From contig DASXVU010000036.1 of NCBI GenBank assembly GCA_036504055.1, forward strand, positions 1 to 64,000: 64,000 nt of DNA, in the 5' to 3' direction. Each line of letters starts with the position of its first letter. Position 1 is the first letter of the stretch. A model generated the notes under the pieces. It searched no databases. It was not told where the DNA came from and saw only the letters and a program-made list of their open reading frames with translations. Positions 35,868-45,139 of this stretch are shown here, in pieces. Position numbers and translations under genes: made by a program. This DNA is from Methanomassiliicoccales archaeon. Its GTDB lineage: Archaea; Thermoplasmatota; Thermoplasmata; Methanomassiliicoccales; UBA472.

Positions 35868-38255
35868 TCAGGCCCCAGGGTCCCAGACCAATGCCACCAG
35901 CTTGACCGAGATGTTCGTCTTGGTTGTGCCTATTGGAATGGATTCCAGCTTCTCCGTCAGCGGGTCTGTCTTCTCCCCCATCGCCCTGACCTCCGCTTGG
36001 AAATCCTCATCCAGCTTCTTCCGCTGTTGGCGAAGTGTATCGAGGTTCTCGTCGGCGAACTCGACGTCCTTCTTCTCCTTCTTCACCCGTTCGTAATCGT
36101 TTATCGTCTTGGTGCCCTTCACCTTCCTCCCGACCATGGCGTCGAAGAGCGCCGTGCCGAACGAAGCGGAGCTCTGCTGTTTGCGCATGCTTACCTGGTC
36201 CTTCTCCTTCTCCAAAGTCATCTCTGCCTTCCGGATACGTTCATCCAGCGCAGCGATCTTGGGGGCATATTTCTTCCTCAGTCTGTCCATGTTCCCGTCC
36301 GCGGTCTCCCTGAAGGCAAGCTGCATCCGTATCCTGAAATCGCTTTCCTTCTCCCCCACCTTGGAATATTGGTTCAGGCTCGGGCTATGCAGCAGCTCGA
36401 TCCTTTGGCTCCGTACCAGCCAGTTTACCAGGTCCTTTTCCCAGGCGGCGTAGTTCTTCGGGACCGATGCCGTGGCCGGAAGATCGGAAAATTTCGCGGC
36501 GCCCATGGGCTCGGCCTGCAGGTCGGACATGGTCAATTCCGCTTTTTTCGCCGTCTCCCAATTGACCGGGATGGGACCGTCGGTCACCGAGGCCAGAAGA
36601 TACAAGTCCTTGGTCTCCTCCACGTTCTTCCTTGCATCGGAGAAGCGCACCTGTGAGATTCCTAGCAGCATCGGCCTGTAGACCAGAGGGGCCGGTTGCT
36701 TCGGCCGAAGGAAATACTGCGGAACCCCCGACGGCAACATAGGCCTCTTGGAATCCAGAGAAACGGGGCCGGCGGTTGCTTGCACGGCTGCAGCCGCCTC
36801 CGGCGCTACGACCGGAACAGCGGAGCTCGCTTTCGACTTGATCGGGTCCATAAGGATCTTGATCTGGTCCCTGGTCAGCGGTCCCCGGAGATATGACATC
36901 GCCCATCTTGATGTGAACACCAATGGTTTGTCTTCGTTCACATTGTGCATGAGGAACACCCGGTTCCCTAGCCCGGCGATGATCTGGTCCATCTCGCCGC
37001 GATTGAACGATTTTCCAGTGCCGGCGGATACTCCCTCAAGAGCATCCAGGATGCGTAGTTTGTCCCGGTCGGTCTGGAGCCGTCCGATGAACCAGGTGCC
37101 AGTGTTGGACAGTCCTTTATAATCCAGGTCCACCGGGTTCTGAGTGACCAGCACGACGCCTACCCCGAACGCTCTGGCCTGTTTCATGAGCGTCAGCAAG
37201 GGCAGCTTCGAGGGCGGATTGGCAACCGGAGGCAGGTAACCGAACACCTCATCGATATAGAGGATCGCCCGCAGACTGGTGGTGCCTGACTGGGTGCGCA
37301 TCCAGCCGACCACGTGATTCAACAGGAGCGACACGAAGAACATCCGCTCGGAATCACTGAGATGAGCGATGGAGAAGATGGAGGTCTTCGGTCTTCCTTC
37401 AGGAGTGTAAAGGAAGCTCTTGACGTCGAGCGGTTCGCCTTCCAGCCAGAGCCTGAAACTTGGGGCGGCGAGAAGGTTATTGAGCTGCATCGCCAGGGTG
37501 AGCCTGTCCTTCGATGGGTAGAACGCCTCCAGCTCCAGGACACCTACCCGCTTGACGGAGGGATTTTGGATCTGATTGATCAGACTGGCCAGGTCGAGAC
37601 TGACCCCATTCCTCCATGCCTCGGAAAGGATGGTCGAGATCAGGATGTGCTCCCTGGATCTGATCGGGTCCGCGTCAACTCCGATCAAGCCCAGAAGGCT
37701 CGTTACCGTGGTGCTGATCCGCTCGTTCAGGAGCTCGTCATCGCTGACGATCTCCGGGGGAGGGGCGGAGAAGGACTTTAGTATCGACACCGGCAGTCCG
37801 GCGTTGCTTCCCGGCGTGTATATGGTGAAACTGCTGGCATCGCGCAGCCGTTTGATGCGTGCCCCGTCCTCCCCCCATTGAGCCAGGCCGCTCTTCCAGA
37901 ACTCGGCCTGTTTAGCCGCGTACTCATCGACGGAGAGGCCGTTCTTCGTCGCATCCTCGGCGTTCACCCAAGGCTTGAAATCCTCGTTGCGGAGCTCCGG
38001 AAACGTAAGCATCAGGTTGGCGATATCGCCCTTGGGATCTATCACGATGGACGGAATGCCATCAAGGGCCGCCTCCTCAAGAAGACAGACGCAGAGTCCG
38101 GTCTTACCGCTTCCGGTCATGCCCACGCAGACAGCGTGCGTCACCAGGTCCTTTGAATCGTAAAGGACGATGTCATCCCTCTTCGATTTGTTTGCCAGAT
38201 CATAGGTGCTTCCCAGGTAGAAAGCCCCGAGCTTCTCAAAATCCTGCATTTCCAA
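35868..38255 (-). CDS. HerA/FtsK-superfamily ATPase (DUF87-type) with coiled-coil
   Basis: 795 residues. Walker A is GMTGSGKT (45-52), followed by the strand IPSIVIDPKGDIANL; Walker B is RAILYIDEVFGYLPP (about 335-349), and the arginine/sensor region VVLVTQNPVDLDYKGLSNTGTWFIGRLQTDRD is typical of the HerA-FtsK branch. The C-terminal 300 residues include a Pro/Ala linker, a beta domain and a charged coiled-coil (about 665-765). Such ATPases form hexamers that move DNA or thread protein. HerA itself works with NurA in DNA-end resection, but this is a distinct, longer family often of unknown role. It is convergent with the ectodomain gene. A functional link with the nuclease-helicase 4 kb away is only suggested. 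Confidence 0.82.
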   Translation of the reverse strand: MEMQDFEKLGAFYLGSTYDLANKSKRDDIVLYDSKDLVTHAVCVGMTGSGKTGLCVCLLEEAALDGIPSIVIDPKGDIANLMLTFPELRNEDFKPWVNAEDATKNGLSVDEYAAKQAEFWKSGLAQWGEDGARIKRLRDASSFTIYTPGSNAGLPVSILKSFSAPPPEIVSDDELLNERISTTVTSLLGLIGVDADPIRSREHILISTILSEAWRNGVSLDLASLINQIQNPSVKRVGVLELEAFYPSKDRLTLAMQLNNLLAAPSFRLWLEGEPLDVKSFLYTPEGRPKTSIFSIAHLSDSERMFFVSLLLNHVVGWMRTQSGTTSLRAILYIDEVFGYLPPVANPPSKLPLLTLMKQARAFGVGVVLVTQNPVDLDYKGLSNTGTWFIGRLQTDRDKLRILDALEGVSAGTGKSFNRGEMDQIIAGLGNRVFLMHNVNEDKPLVFTSRWAMSYLRGPLTRDQIKILMDPIKSKASSAVPVVAPEAAAAVQATAGPVSLDSKRPMLPSGVPQYFLRPKQPAPLVYRPMLLGISQVRFSDARKNVEETKDLYLLASVTDGPIPVNWETAKKAELTMSDLQAEPMGAAKFSDLPATASVPKNYAAWEKDLVNWLVRSQRIELLHSPSLNQYSKVGEKESDFRIRMQLAFRETADGNMDRLRKKYAPKIAALDERIRKAEMTLEKEKDQVSMRKQQSSASFGTALFDAMVGRKVKGTKTINDYERVKKEKKDVEFADENLDTLRQQRKKLDEDFQAEVRAMGEKTDPLTEKLESIPIGTTKTNISVKLVALVWDPGA

Positions 38256-38488
38256 CCCCGCTGATGATTGATATTGGTTAGCTCAATAAAGAAAGTTGTC
38301 GAAGGATGGAGATCTGTACTCAGACAAAGCCGTGAAGGACCGAACATACATTTGCTCCGTTCGGTAAGGATCATCATTCCGACCATTAGCATTTATTAGA
38401 ATATTCAAGCATGGGCTAGGTTTAACTGATGATGTCATGTCGGTACTGCACCCAAATGTTAATAATATGTCACCTGCAAACTAACACC

Positions 38489-39064
38489 ATGAACTCAATC
38501 GTTGATAGTGTGATGGGCATGCTATCCTCTGGGGACAATCTGTCCGCCATGGGGAAGTCGGTCGGAGGGGATGAAAAGTCGGTCAAGTCCGCGCTTGGCA
38601 TGGGATTGCCGCTGATCATGGGTTCCATGGCGGACAAGGCCTCGAAGCCCGGAGGGGCCGAGGAGCTGGCCAACATGATACCGAAAACAGGTAGTAGCAC
38701 TCCTGACAATTTGAGCGCCCAGATCAACAACCCAGACACATCGGGAGGCTCGGACATGCTGAACAAGCTGATGGGGAACCAAATGGGCCCGATGCAGAGC
38801 GCGATCTCCAAGAAGTCAGGACTGGCCCCGGACGGCGTCGGTAAGTTACTGGCTATGGTGGCCCCGATGATAATGGGACAGGTCGGGAAGATGTTCACCC
38901 AGGGTAACATGGACAGCAAAGGCCTATCCGCACTGCTCGGAAGCCAGTCCAAGATGGCCATGCAGTCCTCTCCTGAGGCCTCCGACCTCTCCAAGCAGCT
39001 GAACATAGGCCAGGTGGGAGGCGGGGGCCTGATGGCGAAACTGAAGAACATGTTCGGGAAATGA
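38489..39064 (+). CDS. DUF937 / YidB-like family protein
   Basis: 191 residues from ATG 38489. The repeated G-x-x-x-G helices (GMGLPLIMGSMADKAS, GVGKLLAMVAPMIMGQVGKMF) match DUF937, a small family of mainly helical proteins of unknown role. No ribosome site precedes the ATG, but a TATA-like TTAATAATATG lies about 20-30 nt upstream (38458-38469), which fits a leaderless mRNA. The longer frame from 38429 would run through that TATA box and is less likely. A clean 10-bp hairpin follows the stop by 45 nt. Confidence 0.8.
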   Translation: MNSIVDSVMGMLSSGDNLSAMGKSVGGDEKSVKSALGMGLPLIMGSMADKASKPGGAEELANMIPKTGSSTPDNLSAQINNPDTSGGSDMLNKLMGNQMGPMQSAISKKSGLAPDGVGKLLAMVAPMIMGQVGKMFTQGNMDSKGLSALLGSQSKMAMQSSPEASDLSKQLNIGQVGGGGLMAKLKNMFGK

Positions 39065-39489
39065 ATAGATCACCATCTCCTGTCCGGGACATAGAGAAAG
39101 CAGCTGGCCTAGCCTGAAATATTCAGGCTAGACATCCGTTCCGGCGAACTCTTCAGTTGCGGATTTCAATGCTCTGAGTTCTACGAAAGACGTTGCGTCC
39201 TGGAACATGGCGGATCGAGCATGATCCATGTCCGATCATGGAAGAAAATGGAATCGTATGCTGTGCCTGGTTAAGGCCGGTTTGCGCCGGACGGTGACCT
39301 TCGCCAAAATGCATAGAGGGTGCACTACTGCCTTTCAGGACCTGGCACCTATGATATTCGATGCAACCACCGGCGGAGAAGCATCTGGCCTGTCCTGCGT
39401 TGGTCTGGCGATGCTCACATGATCAGGGGTGTCGCCTTCCTGTGGGGAAGGAGAGGTGTCCTGCCGACGCAGCCCGTTAGCCCCCAAGA
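39065..39489. other. Intergenic stretch between DUF937 gene and ftsZ
   Basis: No gene is supported between two converging genes. The hairpin at 39109-39131 lies at the left. A second, weaker palindrome (CATGATC/GATCATG, 39220-39240) lies in the middle. Confidence 0.5.
39109..39131 (+). terminator. Perfect 10-bp hairpin after the DUF937 gene
   Basis: CTAGCCTGAA (39109-39118) pairs perfectly with TTCAGGCTAG (39122-39131) around a 3-base ATA loop, 45 nt beyond the stop. The tight loop suggests a stable RNA hairpin. No T-run follows. Confidence 0.5.
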
Positions 39490-40701
39490 TCAGCGCACGA
39501 AATCCACACCGTCGTTCTGCTGCCTTGGTTGCTGGTATTGCAAGGGCACCTTACTGGCCGCGTATTGGGACGTTTCCCTCTGGGCCTGCTGCGCGCTCAT
39601 CCCCGCACCTCTGGCATCGAGCATGTACTTGCTCTTAGCACCGGTGACGATGAGCAGGACCTTGATCGTCCCGGTGAGCTCGGGCTCGATCGAACAGCCC
39701 CAGATGATCCTGGCCCGTTCGCTGACCGACTTGGTCACTATGTCGGCGGCCTTCTGGGCTTCGCCGACGGTCATGTCCGGTCCTCCGACGACGCGGATCA
39801 AGGCGCCCCTTGCCATCCTCAGGTCGATCTCTCCCAGCATCGGGGACGTCAGGGCCTCATGGACCGCATCCTTGACCCGGTCGTCCGAATCTGTGTTCGC
39901 CTCGCCGATACCGACGAACGCCACCCCGCCCTCGTTCATGACGGTCTGGATGTCGGCGTAGTCCAGGTTGACCAGTCCGGGCTTGGTGATGATCTCGGTG
40001 AGTCCCTTGATGGTCTGCATCAGCACCTCATCGGCCACCTTGAACGCCGCCTCGATGGGCAGCTTGGGGACCATCTCCAGCAATTTGTCGTTCGGCACCA
40101 CGATCGTGGTGTCGCAGGCCTGCCTCAGCTTGTTCAGCCCAGTCAAGGCATTCTCCATCCGGAGGGTCCCTTCCGCCTTGAACGGGATGGTAACCACTCC
40201 CAGCGTCAGGGCGCGTATCTGTTCCTTGGCGATGCCAGCGACGTAATGCGCCGAACCGGTTCCGGTCCCGCCTCCCATACCCGCCGTCACGAAAACTATG
40301 TTCGCCCCGTTCAGGAAGTCCCTGATCTCACCATCATTCTCTCTCGCCGCTTCCTCTCCCACTTCTGGCTTCGCTCCTGCCCCCAGACCCCGGGTCTTGG
40401 ACTTTCCGATCAATATCTTCTTCGGCGCGCGAATGGTGAGCAGATGCTTTGCGTCGGTGTTGATGGCGCAGAGCTGTGCTCCGCTGATACCTGCATCAAC
40501 GCAGCGGTTGATGGTATTGCAGCCGCCACCGCCACAGCCGACGATCTTGATACAGACATCCAGCTGAGCGGCTATACGGAGCAGTTCCTCGTCGCTCGCG
40601 CTCACCGGCGCTTGTGGCGCCGGTTGGTTTCCTACACTTGCATTTGCCGGTTGCTTAGCTCCGGCGGTCGATAGCGCATCCTTTACCAATGAGCTTGGCA
40701 T
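39490..40701 (-). CDS. ftsZ: Cell division protein FtsZ
   Basis: 403 residues. The GTP-binding tubulin signature GGGTGTGS is at 143-150, preceded by the first glycine loop [10 protein letters not shown] (56-65) and followed by the catalytic T7-loop segment [12 protein letters not shown] 45-residue Ala/Pro/Gln-rich N-terminal extension precedes the core. The C-terminal peptide DGVDFVR after a Gln-rich linker resembles the archaeal FtsZ tail that binds the membrane anchor SepF. FtsZ polymerises with GTP into the division ring. The ATG is preceded by GGGGATG at good spacing and an AT-rich TATA-like area (near 40715-40765). It is a single-gene unit, with no other division gene in the window. Confidence 0.96.
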   Translation of the reverse strand: MPSSLVKDALSTAGAKQPANASVGNQPAPQAPVSASDEELLRIAAQLDVCIKIVGCGGGGCNTINRCVDAGISGAQLCAINTDAKHLLTIRAPKKILIGKSKTRGLGAGAKPEVGEEAARENDGEIRDFLNGANIVFVTAGMGGGTGTGSAHYVAGIAKEQIRALTLGVVTIPFKAEGTLRMENALTGLNKLRQACDTTIVVPNDKLLEMVPKLPIEAAFKVADEVLMQTIKGLTEIITKPGLVNLDYADIQTVMNEGGVAFVGIGEANTDSDDRVKDAVHEALTSPMLGEIDLRMARGALIRVVGGPDMTVGEAQKAADIVTKSVSERARIIWGCSIEPELTGTIKVLLIVTGAKSKYMLDARGAGMSAQQAQRETSQYAASKVPLQYQQPRQQNDGVDFVR

Positions 40702-40982
40702 TTGTGCATCCCCGAATATATAGCGCCCTAGTTGATATTAAATATTTCTAAGGTCCAGATTTAAATAGGAATATAAAAAAATGCGATACTTCGGATAATT
40801 TAACAATTCTTGCATCTCCCATCAACAGCCCAGTGATCCTGGTGAAATCAGAACATTGAGACCTTAGCCTAAGAATTCGAACAGGCGCTCCATCAGGGCA
40901 TTATCACTCTAACCTGAAGCTATTCAATCCTATCAAATCATATAGCGGATGGTCCAACTTACCGGTTAGGTAGGAAGCTCAA

Positions 40983-41309
40983 ATGGGACTGATCGACGAA
41001 GTATTGAATTTCATATTGCATGGAAACATCGGCGGGATTCCGACCCTGGCGGTGATGTCAATGCCATTGGTCATCGGACTGATCGTCGGGTTCCTAGCGG
41101 CCAAGTTCCTCAAGTTGGCGATAATCATCGTCGTCATCATCGCGGTGGCCGTCTATCTGGGTTTCTATTCGCTGGACATCTCCACCCTGCAGCACCTGGC
41201 CCAACAATACGGTCCTTCAGCTTTGCATCTGGGTGCCTTTCTGATCGGCCTGCTGCCGCTGACGATCGGCTTTGCCATCGGTGCGATCATCGGGTTCATC
41301 CTGGGCTGA
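40983..41309 (+). CDS. Small membrane protein, three to four helices
   Basis: 108 residues, almost entirely hydrophobic, with helices near MSMPLVIGLIVGFLAAKF, LAIIIVVIIAVAVYLGFY and LGAFLIGLLPLTIGFAIGAIIGFIL. The ribosome site AGGTAGGAAG lies at ideal distance before the ATG, so the gene is real. Short charged ends suggest both termini close to the membrane. I do not recognise a family. It precedes the polyphosphate kinase gene by 150 bp on the same strand. Confidence 0.7.
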   Translation: MGLIDEVLNFILHGNIGGIPTLAVMSMPLVIGLIVGFLAAKFLKLAIIIVVIIAVAVYLGFYSLDISTLQHLAQQYGPSALHLGAFLIGLLPLTIGFAIGAIIGFILG

Positions 41310-41459
41310 GATGGAAATAGCTATGGTCTTTAAGGACCCGGCCCTTGCCCATGATCCAATCTCAACGATTGACCAAAGATGTAACATTTCTCAGGCCACG
41401 GCCTTTCCTTCAAGCATAAATATCGTCGGCTTCCAATCGCAATATGCAGGTTGAATGGA

Positions 41460-42365
41460 ATGGCTGATGATAACGATAGGTTGATACCGCGGACCTTGGT
41501 ACCTCCGAACAAGAAGGTAAAGCTCGAGGAATATCCCACCAGCTGGAAGGATTGCGATGATCTGGACCTTAACGGCCTGGTCCTATCGAAAGAGAACGCG
41601 GACAAGATATTGGAACGGAGCAGAGAGGAACTGGAACGGGTCCAGGAACTGCTGTGGGCAGAATCCTCCCATTCCATGCTAATGATCCTCCAAGGGATGG
41701 ATGCGGCGGGCAAGGATGGAATTATCGAACATGTCATGTCCGGCGTGAACCCGCAGGGTTGCCAGGTGACCGGTTTCAAAGTGCCGTCGGCAAAGGAGCT
41801 AGGCCATGACTTCCTGTGGCGCTGCTATGGGGCCCTGCCGGAAAGGGGCATGATCGGGATCTTCAACCGCTCCTATTACGAGGAGGTCCTGGTGGTCAGG
41901 GTGCATCCAGAACTGCTGGAGCAACAAAGATTACCAGGAAGCAAGAAAGGAAAGGATCTGTGGCAGGAACGCTATGAATCGATCAATGATATCGAGCGTC
42001 ATCTCGTTCGCAACGGGACGGCCATACTGAAGTTCTTCCTCCATGAATCCCTGGAAGAACAGAAGGAGAGGTTCCTGGCCAGGCTTGACGACCCGAAGAA
42101 GCAGTGGAAATTCAACCCGGCAGACATCAAGGAAAGGGACCTTTGGGACGACTATACGAAGGCCTATGAGAAGATGCTCTCGGCGACCAGCACCGAAGAG
42201 GCACCCTGGTACATCATTCCTGCGGACCAGAAATGGCTGGCCCGGACGCTTATCTCCAGCATCATGGCCCGGACGATAGAGTCGTTACATCTCCAGTATC
42301 CCCAGCCCTCGAAAGAGGTCAAGAAGGCTTTGGATGAAGCGAAGAAACGGTTGAAGGAAGAATGA
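41460..42365 (+). CDS. Polyphosphate kinase 2 family protein
   Basis: 301 residues from ATG 41460 (an in-frame TTG at 41451 is also possible). Walker A-like GMDAAGKDG (79-87), followed by the PPK2 signature region with FKVPSAKELGHDFLWR, PERGMIGIFNRSYYEEVLVVRVHPE and the Walker B-like part. PPK2 enzymes use inorganic polyphosphate to phosphorylate AMP, ADP or other nucleoside phosphates, or the reverse. Length of about 300 aa without duplication resembles class I or III proteins; the substrate class cannot be fixed by eye. It ends 95 bp before a small membrane protein gene. Confidence 0.9.
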   Translation: MADDNDRLIPRTLVPPNKKVKLEEYPTSWKDCDDLDLNGLVLSKENADKILERSREELERVQELLWAESSHSMLMILQGMDAAGKDGIIEHVMSGVNPQGCQVTGFKVPSAKELGHDFLWRCYGALPERGMIGIFNRSYYEEVLVVRVHPELLEQQRLPGSKKGKDLWQERYESINDIERHLVRNGTAILKFFLHESLEEQKERFLARLDDPKKQWKFNPADIKERDLWDDYTKAYEKMLSATSTEEAPWYIIPADQKWLARTLISSIMARTIESLHLQYPQPSKEVKKALDEAKKRLKEE

Positions 42366-42459
42366 TCGATCGAACCCATCCCCCTGGAACAATATCAGGT
42401 CTCTTGTCGCTACGGAGTCCATATCATAATCTAATGGACGCTCGCCTGATCTCTGTGGA

Positions 42460-42873
42460 ATGATCTTGATGGACGGAATAAGAAAGAGACCTTTGCGGAT
42501 CACGATCATCGGCGTTCTCTCCATATTCGCCGGCCTGATCTTCTTGTTTCCCATATTAGGGAGCTTCGGACTGGCCCATCTGATCGACCTGTCTGGTCAG
42601 ACCTTCAATGAGGGTCCGCTGGTATTGACCACAACCATCGTTGCCATAGCCAATTTCATTCTGGGAATAGGTTGTCTTATCGGGTGGCGACCCGTCTGGC
42701 TCTATCTTACCGTACTCTCAGTTCTCAACTTCGCCATCGCGCTAGTAGCTTTTTCCAGAGCGGACGCCAGCCACATGTCGACGGTGATCATTCCACTCAT
42801 CTGGCTACTGATCGCGATATACGTTCTGGTCTCGATCCAATCGAGGAAGACCAAAGTATGGTTCGGACGTTGA
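42460..42873 (+). CDS. Four-helix membrane protein of unknown function
   Basis: 137 residues with four hydrophobic helices (about 12-32, 50-70, 75-97 and 108-130) and short charged loops; the N-terminus has a basic RKRPLRI stretch. ATG at 42460, or at 42469 for a protein three residues shorter; upstream TCTGTGGA is a weak ribosome site. No family is recognised. It is on the same strand as the PPK2 gene and could be cotranscribed. Confidence 0.65.
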   Translation: MILMDGIRKRPLRITIIGVLSIFAGLIFLFPILGSFGLAHLIDLSGQTFNEGPLVLTTTIVAIANFILGIGCLIGWRPVWLYLTVLSVLNFAIALVAFSRADASHMSTVIIPLIWLLIAIYVLVSIQSRKTKVWFGR

Positions 42874-43175
42874 TCTTATGATACGATTGGATGTCGCCCA
42901 GCGTCCGAGGGTCCTTTCATTCGTCGGCCGAATATGGTAGTCCGGCCTCGACACTATCATTACCCCCGACTACCCCGAGTTGTTAGAGCCGAATGGAAAC
43001 CCCCGGAGATGTGGCAGATCCTACCCATACTGCGCTGCACCATTGACCGGCGCGGAGTGAGGCGGCTCATGCGGTAAGAAGGTGACCTGCCGAAGATCAC
43101 CGATCCTCCATCGGTCAATGTTGACTTCCGCCAGCGAGGAATGTTTAATATCGTTAATGCCGCGTTGTTTGAACG
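42874..43175. other. Intergenic stretch, mainly empty
   Basis: Holds a TATA-like GTTTAATATCG (about 43142-43152) for the flavodoxin gene. On the minus strand a 36-codon frame ends at 42967; it is basic and Arg-rich but has no known motif and no ribosome site, so it is not annotated. Confidence 0.5.
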
Positions 43176-43181
43176 GTGGGT

Positions 43182-43625
43182 ATGAAGAGCCTTGTGGTGT
43201 ATGTATCGGTCTCGCATGGGAACACGGAAAAGGTGGCCAAGGTCATCGCAGAGGTCCTCGGTGCCGATCTGAAGGAAGCGAAGGCGGTCGATCCGGCCAT
43301 TATCCAAAGCTACGATCTGGTAGGGTTCGGTTCGGGTATCTTCTATGGGAAATTTCATGCAAGCCTGCTGAAGCTGGTGGACATGCTGCCTGGCTCCAAG
43401 TCCAAGGCCTTCGTATTCTCAACTGGCGGCTATGGGACGACCGATTCGCACGTGAAATTATGGAGGGCCCTAGAAGCCAAGGGATTTACCAATGGAGGCG
43501 ATTTTGCCTGTAAGGCCTGGGACACCTGGTCGCCTTTCAAATTGGTCGGTGGGATAAACAAAGGGAGACCGGACGAGAATGATCTGAACAAGGCCAGGGA
43601 GTTCGCGAAAGGGCTCAAGATCTAG
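43182..43625 (+). CDS. Flavodoxin-family protein
   Basis: 147 residues from ATG 43182 (a GTG two codons earlier is also in frame). The FMN phosphate-binding loop is VSVSHGNTEKVAK near the N-terminus (about 7-19), and later FSTGGYGTTDSHVKLW is a flavin isoalloxazine-binding loop as in short flavodoxins. These carry electrons between redox enzymes, probably ferredoxin- or NADPH-linked. A TATA-like GTTTAATATCG about 33 nt upstream suggests a leaderless or very short leader mRNA. It is convergent with a PhnB-like gene. Confidence 0.85.
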   Translation: MKSLVVYVSVSHGNTEKVAKVIAEVLGADLKEAKAVDPAIIQSYDLVGFGSGIFYGKFHASLLKLVDMLPGSKSKAFVFSTGGYGTTDSHVKLWRALEAKGFTNGGDFACKAWDTWSPFKLVGGINKGRPDENDLNKAREFAKGLKI

Positions 43626-43630
43626 CATGC

Positions 43631-44104
43631 TTACTTCCGGTCATACGCCTCTTTCAGGTCCTTGATGATGAGTTTGTCCATTTTCAGCATTGCCTCCATG
43701 ACCCGCTGCGCCTTCACTGGATCCGGATCCCTGAGCATCTCGTTCAGTACTGTCGGAACTACCTGCCATGAAATTCCGAACTTATCCACGAGCCACCCGC
43801 ATCGGTCCTTGCGACCGCCCTCCGAAAGCATCTCCCATAAGCGATCAACCTCGTCCTGGTCTTTGCAGTCCACGAACATCGATATGGCAGGCGTGAAAGA
43901 GTATACCGGACCGCCGTTCAGCGCAAAGAATTCCTGTCCCTCTAGCTGGAACGTGACCGACATTACCGTTCCCTCCGGACCGGGACCAGCTTTCCCGTAT
44001 CTGGTTATCATGCCCTTGTTTGAGTTCTTGAACACAGATGTGTAAAAGTCCATGGCCTCTTCCGCATTATTATTGAACCACAAAAATGGAGTAATCTTTT
44101 GCAT
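43631..44104 (-). CDS. PhnB-like VOC family protein
   Basis: 157 residues from ATG 44104. It begins MQKITPFLWFNNNAEEAMDFY, the usual PhnB/3-demethylubiquinone-methyltransferase-like VOC start, with the EGQEFFALNGG and GWLVDKFGISWQV strands of the family. A TATA-like CACTAAATAATCC lies about 25 nt before this ATG, favouring it over the ATG 15 nt upstream (44119). VOC proteins bind a metal in paired beta-alpha-beta-beta-beta motifs; this branch is often uncharacterised. Substrate unknown. It is convergent with the flavodoxin gene. Confidence 0.85.
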   Translation of the reverse strand: MQKITPFLWFNNNAEEAMDFYTSVFKNSNKGMITRYGKAGPGPEGTVMSVTFQLEGQEFFALNGGPVYSFTPAISMFVDCKDQDEVDRLWEMLSEGGRKDRCGWLVDKFGISWQVVPTVLNEMLRDPDPVKAQRVMEAMLKMDKLIIKDLKEAYDRK

Positions 44105-44288
44105 GCATTCGATTGGCATCGTGGATTATTTAGTGATTTGCAGGAGACCTCGAGGAGTAAACATAATCCATACCAACCTTATCGATATAATTGCTCCGAA
44201 TTACAATCGTTAAATAATAAAGGCGAAAAATCGACCTAATTTAAAGTTATTTATATTCGGTCATCACCTAATTCAACAGGGTAACTTA

Positions 44289-45032
44289 GTGCCATGGAGG
44301 CTAAAAGCCGCGACAATAATGGTGGTCGCATTCCTATTCTTGGGCGAGATGATAGCCTCCACGCCATCGAACGCGGCGACCTCAAAAAGCAGTATCGAGA
44401 CCATTGGAACGAGCGTTCCTGACGATTCAATAGGTCAAACCGGAAAGGCAACGGAAGCGTATGGAAATGTAGATCCAGCCGTTCTCTGCCTAGGGATAGG
44501 CGAATTGGATCATCGTTTGATATCAAGTGATGATCGTGCAAGATGCCTGATCAACCATGTAGTAGCCGGGGCGCTATGCCGTGCCATCGCGCCGATTGCC
44601 ACCTTCAGCCTTATCTCGGAAGAGATGGGGCCTTCAAACTTGAACGCCACGAGGTGCTCAAATTGTTCCATCACCCTGAAATGGACCGCACCGGCTAGTT
44701 TGGCCGGATTGACCGCCTATCTGGTCCAGGTGTCCGATTCTAGTTCTTTCCAGGTGGTATTGAAGAACATCACGGTGACTTCGAGATACAACAGCATCAC
44801 CGTTTCTGATCTGACCAAGGATGCGGATTATTACTTCCGAGTCCAAGGTGTGTTCGATGGAACGGTAGGGCCTTTCTCCGCCACCATCCGTTCCGGTCCG
44901 CAGCCATCCCAAGTAAGAGTGGACGTTGTCGACACGAACCTGCTGATCGGAACGGCGATGGTGGTTGCCATCCTCGCATTTCTGGATTTCATGACCCTGT
45001 ATAGAAAGATGAGAGGGAGGCTGCATCACTAG
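44289..45032 (+). CDS. Secreted FN3-domain protein with C-terminal membrane helix
   Basis: 247 residues from GTG 44289. Signal peptide (1-28, ending SNAATS); a central 75-residue segment with paired Cys in AVLCLG, ARCLIN and ALCRA; an FN3 domain (about 118-205: LNATRCSNCSITLKWTAPAS to YYFRVQGVFDG); and a C-terminal helix (LLIGTAMVVAILAFLDFMTLY) with a basic tail. It is a small surface protein of the same style as the larger FN3 proteins here. A TATA-like TTTATATT about 35 nt upstream could serve a short-leader mRNA. Ligand unknown. Confidence 0.65.
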   Translation: MPWRLKAATIMVVAFLFLGEMIASTPSNAATSKSSIETIGTSVPDDSIGQTGKATEAYGNVDPAVLCLGIGELDHRLISSDDRARCLINHVVAGALCRAIAPIATFSLISEEMGPSNLNATRCSNCSITLKWTAPASLAGLTAYLVQVSDSSSFQVVLKNITVTSRYNSITVSDLTKDADYYFRVQGVFDGTVGPFSATIRSGPQPSQVRVDVVDTNLLIGTAMVVAILAFLDFMTLYRKMRGRLHH

Positions 45033-45139
45033 AAGATAAGGCCAGATATTATGAGCTCAAAATGATGCCCGAACAATAAGAAATTGAGGCCCTGGAGGCG
45101 ACCCCGAACAAGAAAAGGATCCAGTGAGTGCCCTGGGAC

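Noticed and set aside
39529-40674. Plus-strand 381-codon frame opposite ftsZ
   Set aside because: Shadow of ftsZ, which carries all tubulin/FtsZ motifs on the minus strand.
42960-43358. Basic minus-strand frame between the membrane gene and the flavodoxin gene
   Set aside because: Overlaps the flavodoxin gene and its promoter, has no recognisable motif, and lacks a ribosome site; its last 36 codons could be a tiny basic peptide but nothing supports it.
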